A DNA stretch of 64,000 nucleotides from Nucisporomicrobium flavum (GTDB lineage Bacteria > Actinomycetota > Actinomycetes > Mycobacteriales > Micromonosporaceae). Under the pieces are notes generated by a model, which saw nothing but the letters and a program-made list of their open reading frames with translations, had not been told where the DNA came from and made no database searches. The stretch covers positions 62,001 to 126,000 of the forward strand of contig NZ_JADMLH010000006.1 of assembly GCF_016464385.1 (NCBI RefSeq). The letters are read 5' to 3'. A program made the position numbers and the translations under genes. This document shows positions 8,629 through 16,931 of the stretch, piece by piece. Position 1 is the stretch's first letter; every line of letters starts with the position of its first letter.

Positions 8629-9795
8629 ATGCCGCAGCGTCCCGTTGTGCACCACCCACAAACGCACGAGGATGCCCTCGCGGGCCTGCTCGTGGACCTC
8701 GCACGCGACGAGCGGCTCGCCGACGACGTGACCCGCGCCGCCCGCGTCGGCGATCCGGAGATCGCCCGGCTGCCGTGGGAGGAGAGCCGGCGGCACGTGG
8801 ACGCGCTGCTGCGGGCCGGTTTCGCCGCGTTCACCCGCGACGGCGAGCCGGACTTCGCCGAGGCGGACCGCTTCGGCGCCGAGCGGGCCGCGCTGGGCGT
8901 GCCGGTGGCCGCGCTGCTCACCGGGGTGCACGCCGGGCGCAGCCGGGTGCTGGAGGTCGCGGTGAGCCGGGGGCGGGCGGCGGGGATCCCGTACGACGTC
9001 ATGCTGCACGCGCTGCTGCGGCTCGACCGGTACGGCATCCTGCTCGAACGGCGGGTGGTGGACGCGTACCGGGCGGCCGAGCGGGACCTGGGCCGCGACC
9101 ACCGCGAGGCCCGGATCGCCGTGCTGCGCTCGCTGCTGCTGGGCGAGGGGCGCGAGGACACGGTGGCCGATCCGGCGCGGTTCGGGCTGCGCCCCGGCGA
9201 GCGGTACCACTGCGTGGTGTCCGACGTGGCCGACCCTGCGGCGGCCCGGCGGCTGGAGCAGGCTTTCGCCCGGTGCGGCGGGGTCCTCGCCCCCGTCGCC
9301 GGGCGACTGAGCGGGCTGACCCCCCGGCTGCCCGCGGACTCGCCGGCGCTGACCGTGTGCACCCCGGCGGTGCCCGTCGACCAGGCGCCCGCCGCGTACG
9401 CCCTCTGCCTCACCACGCTGCGCTCGGTACGCGACCGCGGCCTCACCGGGCTGCACAGCGTGGTCGACCTGGCCACCGAGACGGCGCTCGCGGCGCAGCC
9501 GCTGCTGGCCACGTTCCTCGGCGAGGCGCTGCTCGGCGCCCTCAGTCCGCGCGACGACTTCCACCGCGACCTCGTGGCGACGGCACTGGCCTATCTGGAC
9601 CACGGCCAGCGGCTGGACCGCACCGCGGACGCCCTCCACCTGCACCCGAACACGGTCCGCTACCGGCTGCGCCGCCTGCAGGAACTCACCGGGCTGCCGG
9701 ACCACCCGACCGTGCCGGAGACCGTCCGGTGGTGGTGGGCGCTGCGCTCGTGGCCCGCCGAGACTCCGGAACATCGACAGAGATTCATGTCTTGA
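8629..9795 (+). CDS. PucR-type helix-turn-helix regulator
   Basis: The 388-residue protein has an N-terminal all-helical sensor-like region and a C-terminal HTH of the PucR/CdaR class: LDRTADALHLHPNTVRYRLRRLQELTG. The middle part lacks recognisable ligand-binding motifs. The ATG start at 8629 is preceded by GGGGA three bases upstream. It faces the secreted beta-propeller gene across a gap with inverted repeats and is followed by the DUF6230 gene, whose promoter starts inside this gene's stop codon. It could regulate either neighbour. Confidence 0.85.
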   Translation: MPQRPVVHHPQTHEDALAGLLVDLARDERLADDVTRAARVGDPEIARLPWEESRRHVDALLRAGFAAFTRDGEPDFAEADRFGAERAALGVPVAALLTGVHAGRSRVLEVAVSRGRAAGIPYDVMLHALLRLDRYGILLERRVVDAYRAAERDLGRDHREARIAVLRSLLLGEGREDTVADPARFGLRPGERYHCVVSDVADPAAARRLEQAFARCGGVLAPVAGRLSGLTPRLPADSPALTVCTPAVPVDQAPAAYALCLTTLRSVRDRGLTGLHSVVDLATETALAAQPLLATFLGEALLGALSPRDDFHRDLVATALAYLDHGQRLDRTADALHLHPNTVRYRLRRLQELTGLPDHPTVPETVRWWWALRSWPAETPEHRQRFMS

Positions 9796-9850
9796 CGGTG
9801 CTTCCGGGCCGGGGTTAACGTCCGTCCATTCAGAAAAACCAGCTTTTCTG
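9792..9850 (+). promoter_or_regulatory. Promoter and inverted repeat before the DUF6230 gene
   Basis: A sigma-70-like promoter is visible: TTGACG at 9792-9797, an 18-nt spacer and TAACGT at 9816-9821. The -35 box overlaps the stop codon of the upstream regulator gene. Ten bases further on lies an inverted repeat, CAGAAAA (9831-9837) and TTTTCTG (9844-9850), which would lie in the 5' leader or just after the transcription start and may be an operator. Shape only; not tested. Confidence 0.5.
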
Positions 9851-9876
9851 GATCCCCTCGGACAGGAGTGCGTTCG

Positions 9877-10521
9877 ATGAGCCATCGCCCGGCAGCCCCG
9901 GAAGGCGGCACCCGCTGGCGCCGCTTCGCGCTCGTGATGGGCCTGAGCACGGTGGCGACCGCGGGCGTCGTCACGCTGATCTCGCACGGCGCGCTGGCGG
10001 CGACCTTCGTCGTCTCCGGCCAGCAGTTCAAGGTCAGCGCCGACGAGCTCGTGGCCACCGGCTTCGTCCAGTACGGCACGGTCGACGCCCGCCAGGAGCC
10101 CGGCGGCTCGCAGCAGCCCGAGCCGGTCGCGGTGTCCGCCATGAAGACCGCCACGCTGAAGAACCTGTGCCAGTCGGTCGTCACCGACCTCGGCGACTTC
10201 GGCTCGGTCAGCCTCACCATCAAGGCCGGCACCGGCAGCCAGCCCGTGACCGCGAAGAACATGGTCGTCGACATGTCCCAGCTCGGCGGCAACGCGAAGT
10301 TCGAATCCATCGAGATCGGCCGCGACGCGTCCACGCTGGACAAGGGCCCGAACGACATCCCGGGCGAGAAGGACCAGCGCCGCGAGGGCTTCTTCAGCCA
10401 GCAGGCCGACAAGGTCACGATCACCGATCTCAAGCAGGTCGCCTGGGCCACCTCGGCCGGCGAGTTCAACCTGCGCGACCTCAAGCTGGCCCTGCACTGG
10501 GGCAAGGACGAGTGCTTCTAG
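9877..10521 (+). CDS. DUF6230 family secreted/membrane-anchored protein
   Basis: The 214-residue protein has a short charged N-terminus (GTRWRRFALVMGL), one N-terminal membrane/signal segment ending near ALAATFVVSGQ, and a beta-rich extracytoplasmic domain. It resembles actinobacterial DUF6230 proteins (sometimes labelled cholesterol esterase without proof), whose features include FKVSADEL and VTDLGDFGSVSLTIKAG. The ATG at 9877 was chosen over the in-frame GTG at 9868 because AGGAG lies eight bases before it. DUF6230 genes usually sit next to a DUF6114 membrane protein; here the next gene instead encodes a different secreted protein, 9 bp downstream. Function unknown. Confidence 0.75.
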   Translation: MSHRPAAPEGGTRWRRFALVMGLSTVATAGVVTLISHGALAATFVVSGQQFKVSADELVATGFVQYGTVDARQEPGGSQQPEPVAVSAMKTATLKNLCQSVVTDLGDFGSVSLTIKAGTGSQPVTAKNMVVDMSQLGGNAKFESIEIGRDASTLDKGPNDIPGEKDQRREGFFSQQADKVTITDLKQVAWATSAGEFNLRDLKLALHWGKDECF

Positions 10522-10530
10522 GGAGAACAG

Positions 10531-11235
10531 ATGCAACCACTGCGCCGTAAGGGCGTCATCGCCGCCGCCGTGGGCCTCGGCCTGGGCGCGATGTCCGCCG
10601 CCCCGGCCTGGGCGCTCGCCCCGGGCACCACCGTCGGACCGGCCGGGCACGCGTACACGGCCTCGCTGGTCAGCGGGACCACCGCGAAGTTCGTCGTCGG
10701 CAGCACCACGGTGACCTGCAACCAGTCGGGCAACACCGGGCAGGTGCCCGAGGAGCCCGGCAACACCAGCGCCGACGGGCCGGTCACGTCCCCGCTGACC
10801 CCGGCCACGTTCAGCAACAACGGCGGGAACTGCCCGACCAACGTGCTGTTCACGACCGCCAAGACGGTCTCCAACAACACCAACGGCGACTGGACGATCG
10901 CCCTGCAGTACGACCCGGCCGGCTCCACCGGCACGATGACCATCCCCACCGCGGGCGTGGTCACCACGATCTCCGGCCTCGCCTCCTGCACGGTCACCGT
11001 GGCGCCGAACGGCCCCGCCTCGGTGAGCGGCCCGTGGATCGACGGCACCGACACCGCCCCGCCGGTGCTCGACTTCTCGGCCGGCGTCAGCCTGCCGATC
11101 CGCGTCACCGGCGGGCTGACCTGCCCGACCGGCGCGACCACGGCGACGTTCTCGGCCCGCTACGCGGTCACCGACACCACGGACGCGGCCCAGCAGATCA
11201 CGGTCACCGACGGCACGGTCACCCCGCCCGAGTGA
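10531..11235 (+). CDS. Secreted protein of unknown function, partner of DUF6230 protein
   Basis: The 234-residue protein starts at an ATG with GGGAGA nine bases upstream. It has a clear Sec signal peptide (RRKGVIAAAVGLGLGAMSAAPAWALA) and a Thr/Gly/Asn-rich beta-type mature region with four cysteines (VTCNQSGN, GGNCPTN, ASCTVTV, GLTCPTG), which could form two disulfides. It lies 9 bp after the DUF6230 gene and is surely co-transcribed with it. I do not recognise a named family. The pair may form an exported surface complex. Confidence 0.7.
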   Translation: MQPLRRKGVIAAAVGLGLGAMSAAPAWALAPGTTVGPAGHAYTASLVSGTTAKFVVGSTTVTCNQSGNTGQVPEEPGNTSADGPVTSPLTPATFSNNGGNCPTNVLFTTAKTVSNNTNGDWTIALQYDPAGSTGTMTIPTAGVVTTISGLASCTVTVAPNGPASVSGPWIDGTDTAPPVLDFSAGVSLPIRVTGGLTCPTGATTATFSARYAVTDTTDAAQQITVTDGTVTPPE

Positions 11236-11238
11236 GGC

Positions 11239-11925
11239 TCACGCCGTGGCGGCCACCCGGGCCGCCACGGCCGGCCCCAGGAACGGCACCAGCACGAAGT
11301 ACGTGAGGTCGGGCAGGCGGTCCGGCAACTCCGCCGCGCGGCCCGTGGACACCATGTCGAAGATGACCCCGTACACGCCGGCCATCACGGCGTCGACGAC
11401 CCCGGCGGGCACCTGCGGCCCGCCGGGGCGCCGCGGCACCTCGGCGAAGAAGCCGGCGTAGCTCTCCAGCAGCGCCCGGCGCCGCTCCCGCGCCCGCGGC
11501 CCCGCCGCCAGCACCTCGACCACCGCCATCACCGCGAACGCGGGCTCGGCGGCCAGGATCCGCAGCAGCGTGTCGAGCCCGCGGTGGATCCGCTCGGGCC
11601 AGCGCGCCGGCCGGCCGAACGCCTCGGCGACGGCCTTCTGCATCAGGTCCACGCCCAGGTCGAACGCCGCGAGCAGGCATGCCTCCTTGTCGGCGAAGTG
11701 CTCGTAGAAGGCCCGGGTGGACACCCCGGCCGCCGCGCACACCTCGGTCAGCGACGCGTTCGCGTACCCCTTCTGCGCCACCACCCGGGCCATCGCGTCG
11801 ATGAGCCGGTCGCGCTGCGTGCGCGAGACGAATTCCCGCGGCAGATCGTGCCGGCCGCGGGGCAGGCGGCCCGGCTCCCGGGCCGCGCCGGAGCCCGGCA
11901 GGCGCTGCTGCCCGACGTCGACCAT
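11239..11925 (-). CDS. TetR-family transcriptional regulator
   Basis: The 228-residue protein has a TetR DNA-binding domain beginning about residue 34: RDRLIDAMARVVAQKGYANASLTEVCAAAGVSTRAFYEHFADKEACLLAAF. The C-terminal helical domain is divergent, so the ligand cannot be predicted. The first 30 residues precede the domain and may not all be translated; a downstream in-frame GTG could be used. It converges with the secreted-protein gene, separated by 3 bp, and faces the ECF sigma operon on the other side. Its target is not evident because no strong palindrome stands out upstream. Confidence 0.88.
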   Translation of the reverse strand: MVDVGQQRLPGSGAAREPGRLPRGRHDLPREFVSRTQRDRLIDAMARVVAQKGYANASLTEVCAAAGVSTRAFYEHFADKEACLLAAFDLGVDLMQKAVAEAFGRPARWPERIHRGLDTLLRILAAEPAFAVMAVVEVLAAGPRARERRRALLESYAGFFAEVPRRPGGPQVPAGVVDAVMAGVYGVIFDMVSTGRAAELPDRLPDLTYFVLVPFLGPAVAARVAATA

Positions 11926-12096
11926 GACCCCCCTCGCTGCGCGAACCCCGTGACCAGCAGCCTAGTGGACTCCCGGATGTGCGATCCTGCCCTGCGCGCG
12001 GCGTGACGAGATCGGCTGCAACCTTGATCGCCGGTACCGCGTGTAGTGGCCATGACCACCACCACGGAGGGCCCTCCGAGGGGAGCACCAGGGACG

Positions 12097-12609
12097 ATGC
12101 CGGCGGCCGGAACCCCAGCGGACTTCGACGCGGTGTACGCCGCGCAGTACGCCGATCTCACCGTGCAGTTGTACGCGTACTTCGGTGACCGGCAGGAGGC
12201 GCAGGACGTCGTCCAGGAGGCGTTCTGCCGGGCGCTGCGCAAGTGGTCGTCGGTGTCGCGGTACGACGACCCGGTCGCCTGGGTGCGCCGGGTGGCGTGG
12301 AACCTCGCGGTGAGCCGGTGGCGCCGGTCCCGCACCGCGCTGTCGTTCCTGCGCCGGCAGCGGCCGCACGAGCCGCAGGTGGAGGGCCCGAACACCGACC
12401 GGATCGAGCTGGTGGAGGCGCTGGCCACGCTGCCGCCCGCGCAGCGCCGCGCCATGGTCCTGCACTACCTGGGCGACCTGAGCGTCTCGGAGATCGCCGA
12501 ACGGGAGAACGTCGCGATCGGCACCGTGAAGTCGTGGCTGCACCGCGGCCGTGCGGGTCTCGCCGTCCAGTTGCACCAGCCCGACCAGCCGGAGGCCCGC
12601 CGTGCCTGA
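12097..12609 (+). CDS. ECF sigma factor (SigE-like family)
   Basis: The protein has sigma region 2 (DFDAVYAAQYADLTVQLYAYFGD..DVVQEAFCRALRKW) and region 4 (LSVSEIAERENVAIGTVKSWLHRGR), and no region 3, which defines the extracytoplasmic-function class. I placed the start at the ATG 12097, giving 170 residues, which is the usual length; GGGGAG lies upstream. Longer starts at GTG 12046 or ATG 12052 have no ribosome site. The next gene overlaps by 8 bp and encodes a one-pass membrane protein, and the third gene overlaps by 4 bp, so the three are translationally coupled. Confidence 0.9.
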   Translation: MPAAGTPADFDAVYAAQYADLTVQLYAYFGDRQEAQDVVQEAFCRALRKWSSVSRYDDPVAWVRRVAWNLAVSRWRRSRTALSFLRRQRPHEPQVEGPNTDRIELVEALATLPPAQRRAMVLHYLGDLSVSEIAERENVAIGTVKSWLHRGRAGLAVQLHQPDQPEARRA

Positions 12610-13189
12610 CCCGCTCGCACCGCTCTTCGAGGACCTGCGCAGCCGGGCGCTGCCCCGGGTCCAGCCGCCCGGCCCGGCCGCCGCGCGCCGCACCGTGCAC
12701 CGGCGGGCCACCGTACGGGCCGCCGCGCTCGCCACGGTCGTGATGGCCGCGGGCGGGGCGTTCATCGTCTCCCAGCGCGGCGACGGCGACGGCGTGGCCC
12801 CGGCGGCCGTGCCGAGCGTGTCGTTCTCCGCGTTCGCGGAACCGTACGTGTCCGGCGTCCCGTGGCGGGGCCGGGAGGACAAGGCCGACATCGCCCGCGG
12901 CCTCGTGCCCGGCGCCGAGCAGGAGGGCGTGGTGGACGGCTCCCAGGACATCGGGATGGACCTCGACGAGGGCCGGTACGTGCTGCGCGTCGGCTGCTCC
13001 GGGCCGGCGCCGCTGCCGGTCACGATCCTGCTCGACGACCAGATCGACCAGCAGGACTCCATCGCCTGCGCCGACTCCGGCACGGCCGCGGAGTACGAGT
13101 TCACCATGGCCCGCGCCGGTTCGCTGCGCGTCATCATGGGCAGCGGCGGGCAGTTCGACGCGTACGCGTTCAAGGTGACGAAGAAGTGA
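12602..13189 (+). CDS. Single-pass membrane protein, possible anti-sigma partner
   Basis: The 195-residue protein starts at a GTG that overlaps the sigma-factor stop. It has about 40 cytoplasmic residues rich in Arg and Pro, one membrane segment near residues 41-60 (VRAAALATVVMAAGGAFIV) and a soluble extracytoplasmic domain of about 130 residues with two cysteines (VGCSGP, IACADS). The arrangement after an ECF sigma gene matches anti-sigma factors in topology, but the cytoplasmic part lacks the HxxxCxxC zinc anti-sigma motif. The role as anti-sigma factor is therefore inferred from position. Confidence 0.6.
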   Translation: MPDPLAPLFEDLRSRALPRVQPPGPAAARRTVHRRATVRAAALATVVMAAGGAFIVSQRGDGDGVAPAAVPSVSFSAFAEPYVSGVPWRGREDKADIARGLVPGAEQEGVVDGSQDIGMDLDEGRYVLRVGCSGPAPLPVTILLDDQIDQQDSIACADSGTAAEYEFTMARAGSLRVIMGSGGQFDAYAFKVTKK

Positions 13190-14304
13190 GCCGCCCCCGC
13201 CCCCGCCCGCGGCTCGCGGCACTCGACGGCCTGCGCCTGGTCGCCGCCCTGGCCGTGCTCGCGTACCACTACACGGTGGCGTGGCGCATCGACGGCGTCC
13301 GGCTCCCCGAGTACTTCCTCCCGCGGACCGTCCACGTGACCGTCTACGGCTTCCTCGGCGTGGAGCTCTTCTTCCTGATCAGCGGCTTCGTGATCTGCAT
13401 GAGCGGCTGGGGGCGGACGCTGGGCGAGTTCTTCGCGTCCCGGGTGGGCCGGCTGTTCCCCGCGTACTGGGCCGCGGTGGTGATCACCGGGGGCGTCGCG
13501 CTCGCGTACCCGATCTCCGGCGGCGTCGCGGACGGCGACCGGCCGAGCATCCTCGATGTGCTGGTCAACCTCACCATGCTGCAGCAGCCGCTGGGCCACG
13601 ACCCGGTCGACAACGTGTACTGGACGCTGTTCGTGGAGCTGAAGTTCTACCTGATCATGGCGGTGGTGCTGTCCCGCGGGCTGACGTACCGGCGGGCGGT
13701 GCTGCTGTGCGCCGGGTGGATGACGGTCGCCGTGCTAGCGCCCTCGCTGGGCAGCCCGGCGCTGAACGCGCTGACCATCAGCGACTACGCGCCGTACTTC
13801 ATCGGCGGCATCGCCCTCTACCTGATCCACCGGTTCGGTCCCACGCCGCTGCTGTACGGCATCACCGGCTTCGCCTGGCTGGTCTGCCTGGCCCGGGCCG
13901 ACGACCGGCTCGCCGACGTGCGGGCCGGGTTCGCCGTACCGTCGTGGCCCGGCATGCTCATCATCACGGCGTGCTACGTGGTGCTGCTGCTCGTCGCGCT
14001 CGGCCACACCGACCGCATCCGGTGGCGCTGGCTGGGCCTGGCGGGCGCGCTGACCTACCCGCTGTACCTGCTGCACTGCCGGCTCGGCCACACGATCATC
14101 CGGGTCGCGTACGAGCACACCACGGTCCCGGTGTGGACGATCGTCGCCGCCACGACCGCGGTGATGCTGGGCCTGGCCTGGCTCGTGCACCGCTACGTCG
14201 AGCGCCCGCTGGGCCGGCGGCTGCGCGACGCGGTACGCACCCCGCAGCTCGACTGGGAACCGATCCCGCAGCGAACCCCCGTCCGCGAGCGAGCCTCGGT
14301 CTGA
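13186..14304 (+). CDS. Acyltransferase 3 (OafA/YrhL-type) membrane protein
   Basis: The 372-residue protein begins LAALDGLRLVAALAVLAYHY, the conserved first helix of the acyltransferase-3 family with its catalytic-region histidine, and continues with about ten membrane helices, including VELFFLISGFVICMS and the R-rich FFASRVGRLFPAYW. Such enzymes O-acetylate or otherwise acylate cell-surface glycans. The GTG start overlaps the previous stop (GTGA), so translation is coupled to the sigma factor and its membrane partner, suggesting that envelope modification is an output or part of this stress unit. The acceptor is unknown. Confidence 0.85.
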   Translation: MSRPRPRPRLAALDGLRLVAALAVLAYHYTVAWRIDGVRLPEYFLPRTVHVTVYGFLGVELFFLISGFVICMSGWGRTLGEFFASRVGRLFPAYWAAVVITGGVALAYPISGGVADGDRPSILDVLVNLTMLQQPLGHDPVDNVYWTLFVELKFYLIMAVVLSRGLTYRRAVLLCAGWMTVAVLAPSLGSPALNALTISDYAPYFIGGIALYLIHRFGPTPLLYGITGFAWLVCLARADDRLADVRAGFAVPSWPGMLIITACYVVLLLVALGHTDRIRWRWLGLAGALTYPLYLLHCRLGHTIIRVAYEHTTVPVWTIVAATTAVMLGLAWLVHRYVERPLGRRLRDAVRTPQLDWEPIPQRTPVRERASV

Positions 14305-14335
14305 CGCGCCCCTGAGGAATGCGGTTGCCCGGCGG

Positions 14336-14384
14336 TTGACGCATCGCCGGTCGTCGATGATACTCGCCGTTGTTAACGGTCACA
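14336..14384 (+). promoter_or_regulatory. Promoter with LacI-like operator of the arabinan operon
   Basis: TTGACG (14336-14341), a 17-nt spacer and GATACT (14359-14364) form a good sigma-70-type promoter. Right after the expected transcription start lies TGTTAACGGTCACA (14371-14384), an imperfect palindrome (10 of 14 positions) with a central CG, the layout of LacI-family operators. It would block GH51-GH43 transcription until inducer is present. The repressor is not identified; the LacI gene at 23334-24347 is a candidate. Confidence 0.6.
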
Positions 14385-14412
14385 TTCACACTCCTGCCCA
14401 CCAGGAGGACCC

Positions 14413-16920
14413 ATGTCCCGCTCCCGCCTGCTCGCCACCGCCGCGGCGGCCGCCCTGCTGATCACCGCGGCCGGCGTACCCGCCCGGGCGGCCGCCCCGG
14501 ACTACACGATCACCGTCGACCCGCGCGCGACCGGGCCCGCACTGCCCGGCTCGATGTACGGCGTCTTCTTCGAGGACATCAACTTCGCGGCCGACGGCGG
14601 CCTCTACGCCGAGCTGGTCCGCAACCGGTCCTTCGAGTTCCTCCCCGCCGACAACCGCGCGTACACCGGACTCACCGCGTGGACGCCCGCCGCGGAGTCC
14701 GGCGGGACTGGCACCGCCACCACGGCCGACGACGACGCGCGCCTCAACGAGCGCAACCGCACGTACCTGAAGCTGACGCTGGCGAACCCCGCAGGCGGCC
14801 GGTACGGCGTGACGAACTTCGGGTACTACACCGGCTTCGCGCTCCAGGCCGGCGCCCGCTACGACTTCTCGGTCTGGGCCCGCAGCGACAACCCGGCCGG
14901 CACCCCGCTCACCGTCGCGCTCACCGGCGCCCGCGCGCGCACGATCACCGTTCGCGGCGACAGCTGGCGCAAGTACGCCGTACCGCTCACCGCCACCAGC
15001 ACCCTCGACACCGGACGGCTGTCGGTGCTCGCCGGCGGCACCGGCACCCTGCGTCTCGACATGGTGTCGCTGTTCCCGCGGGACACCTACAAGCACCGCG
15101 CGAACGGGCTGCGCCGCGACCTGGCCGAGAAGATCGCCGCGTTGCACCCCGGCTTCGTCCGCTTCCCCGGCGGCTGCCTGGTCAACACCGGCAGCATGGA
15201 GGCGTACGACGCCGAGCACGGCTACCCGCGGGCGCGTGCGTACCAGTGGAAGGACACCGTCGGGCCGGTCGAGACGCGGGCCACCAACGCGAACTTCTGG
15301 GGCTACAACCAGTCCTACGGGCTCGGCTACTTCGAGTACCTCCAGTTCGCCGAGGACATCGGGGCGATGCCGCTGCCCGTCGTACCCGCCCTCGTCACCG
15401 GCTGCGGCCAGAACCGCGCCACCGACGACCCCGCGCTGCTGCAGCGGCACATCCAGGACACCCTCGACCTCATCGAGTTCGCCAACGGGCCGGTCACCTC
15501 GCGCTGGGGCGGGCTCCGGGCGCGGATGGGCCACCCCCGGCCGTTCGGGCTGACCCACCTCGCGGTCGGCAACGAGGAGAACCTCCCCGACGAGTACTTC
15601 GCGAACTTCGAGAAGTTCCGCGCGGCGATCGAGGCGGCCCACCCCGGGTTCACCGTGATCAGCAACTCCGGCCCCGACGACCAGGGCGCCACCTTCGACC
15701 GGCTCTGGGCCAGGAACCGCGCGGCGGGCGTCGACATGGTCGACGAGCACTACTACAACAGCCCGGCGTGGTTCCTGCAGAACAACAAGCGCTATGACGC
15801 GTACGACCGCAGCGGGCCGAAAGTGTTCCTCGGCGAGTACGCGTCGCTGGACAACAAGCTGTTCAACTCCCTGGCCGAGGCGGCGTACATGACCGGCCTC
15901 GAACGCAACGCCGACGTGGTGAGGATGGCCTCGTACGCGCCCCTGCTGGCCAACATCGACAACGTGCAGTGGCGACCCGACCTCATCTGGTTCGACAACG
16001 ACGAGTCGTGGGGCACCACCAGCTACCAGATGCAGAAACTGTTCATGACCAATGTCGGCGACCGGGTGGTGCCCAGCCGCGCCACCGGCCGGATCGTGCA
16101 GCCGAGGCCCATCACCGGCGCGATCGGCCTCTCGACCTGGGCCACCTCCGCCACGTACGACGACGTGAAGGTGACCACCCCCGACGGCACCCCGCTGTTC
16201 GCCGACGACTTCAACGACGGCGACGCCGACGGCTGGACGGTGGTCGAGCCGCGCGGCTCCTGGTCGGTCACCAACGGCGCCTACACGCAGTCCGACACCG
16301 CCGCCCAGGACACGCTGGTCAAGGCCGGGACCATCACCGCCACCGACTACGACCTGACGCTCAAGGCCACCAAGAACGCCGGCGCGGAGGGCTTCCTCGT
16401 CGCGTTCGGCGTGCAGGAGACCGGCGAGCTCTACTGGTGGAACATCGGCGGCTGGAACAACACCCAGGGCGCGATCCAGAAGGGCGCGGGCAACGCCAAG
16501 GAGATCGTGATCGCCAAGCCGAACTCGGTGGTCACCGGCAGGACGTACGACGTGCGCATCGAGGTGCGCGGCACGCACGTGCGGCTGCTGCTCGACGGGC
16601 AGGAGTGGGGCAGCTTCACCGACGACAAGGTGACCGAGCCGTTCGCGCAGGTCGTCACCCGTGACGACCGGACCGGCGAGCTCATCGTCAAGGTCGTCAA
16701 CGCCCAGGACACCCCGGCCGTCACGCGGGTCGACCTCGGCGGGCTGCGGGTGCGTCCGACCGGCCGGATGACTGTCATCACCGGCGACCCGGGCGAGCAG
16801 AACACCCGCAGCGCCGAACCGATCCAGCCGGTGACGAGCACCGTGACCGGCCTCGCGTCCACGTTCACCCGTACGTTCCCGCCGAACTCCGCGACCTTCC
16901 TGCGCATCCGTACCCGCTGA
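14413..16920 (+). CDS. Secreted GH51 alpha-L-arabinofuranosidase with inserted lectin-like domain
   Basis: The 835-residue protein has a Sec signal peptide (about 1-27), an N-terminal carbohydrate-binding-like sandwich, and a GH51 TIM barrel. The acid/base is E388 in VGNEEN and the nucleophile is E475 in FLGEYAS. Family features GVFFEDINFAADGGLYAEL and FVRFPGGCLVNTG are present. Between the barrel and the C-terminal beta domain there is an extra block of about 200 residues (DDFNDGDADGWTVVEPRGSW to QEWGSFTDDK) that looks like a concanavalin/LamG-type binding domain, making the protein longer than simple GH51 enzymes. It removes arabinofuranosyl side chains outside the cell. A strong AGGAGG ribosome site precedes the ATG. 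The GH43 gene follows 11 bp later. Confidence 0.92.
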   Translation: MSRSRLLATAAAAALLITAAGVPARAAAPDYTITVDPRATGPALPGSMYGVFFEDINFAADGGLYAELVRNRSFEFLPADNRAYTGLTAWTPAAESGGTGTATTADDDARLNERNRTYLKLTLANPAGGRYGVTNFGYYTGFALQAGARYDFSVWARSDNPAGTPLTVALTGARARTITVRGDSWRKYAVPLTATSTLDTGRLSVLAGGTGTLRLDMVSLFPRDTYKHRANGLRRDLAEKIAALHPGFVRFPGGCLVNTGSMEAYDAEHGYPRARAYQWKDTVGPVETRATNANFWGYNQSYGLGYFEYLQFAEDIGAMPLPVVPALVTGCGQNRATDDPALLQRHIQDTLDLIEFANGPVTSRWGGLRARMGHPRPFGLTHLAVGNEENLPDEYFANFEKFRAAIEAAHPGFTVISNSGPDDQGATFDRLWARNRAAGVDMVDEHYYNSPAWFLQNNKRYDAYDRSGPKVFLGEYASLDNKLFNSLAEAAYMTGLERNADVVRMASYAPLLANIDNVQWRPDLIWFDNDESWGTTSYQMQKLFMTNVGDRVVPSRATGRIVQPRPITGAIGLSTWATSATYDDVKVTTPDGTPLFADDFNDGDADGWTVVEPRGSWSVTNGAYTQSDTAAQDTLVKAGTITATDYDLTLKATKNAGAEGFLVAFGVQETGELYWWNIGGWNNTQGAIQKGAGNAKEIVIAKPNSVVTGRTYDVRIEVRGTHVRLLLDGQEWGSFTDDKVTEPFAQVVTRDDRTGELIVKVVNAQDTPAVTRVDLGGLRVRPTGRMTVITGDPGEQNTRSAEPIQPVTSTVTGLASTFTRTFPPNSATFLRIRTR

Positions 16921-16931
16921 GAGGACCCGTC

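Noticed and set aside
7252..10650. A 1132-codon minus-strand open frame
   Set aside because: Only the last 416 codons carry a signal peptide and propeller repeats, with a ribosome site at their GTG. The upstream part is antisense to the PucR and DUF6230 genes and is an artefact of high GC.
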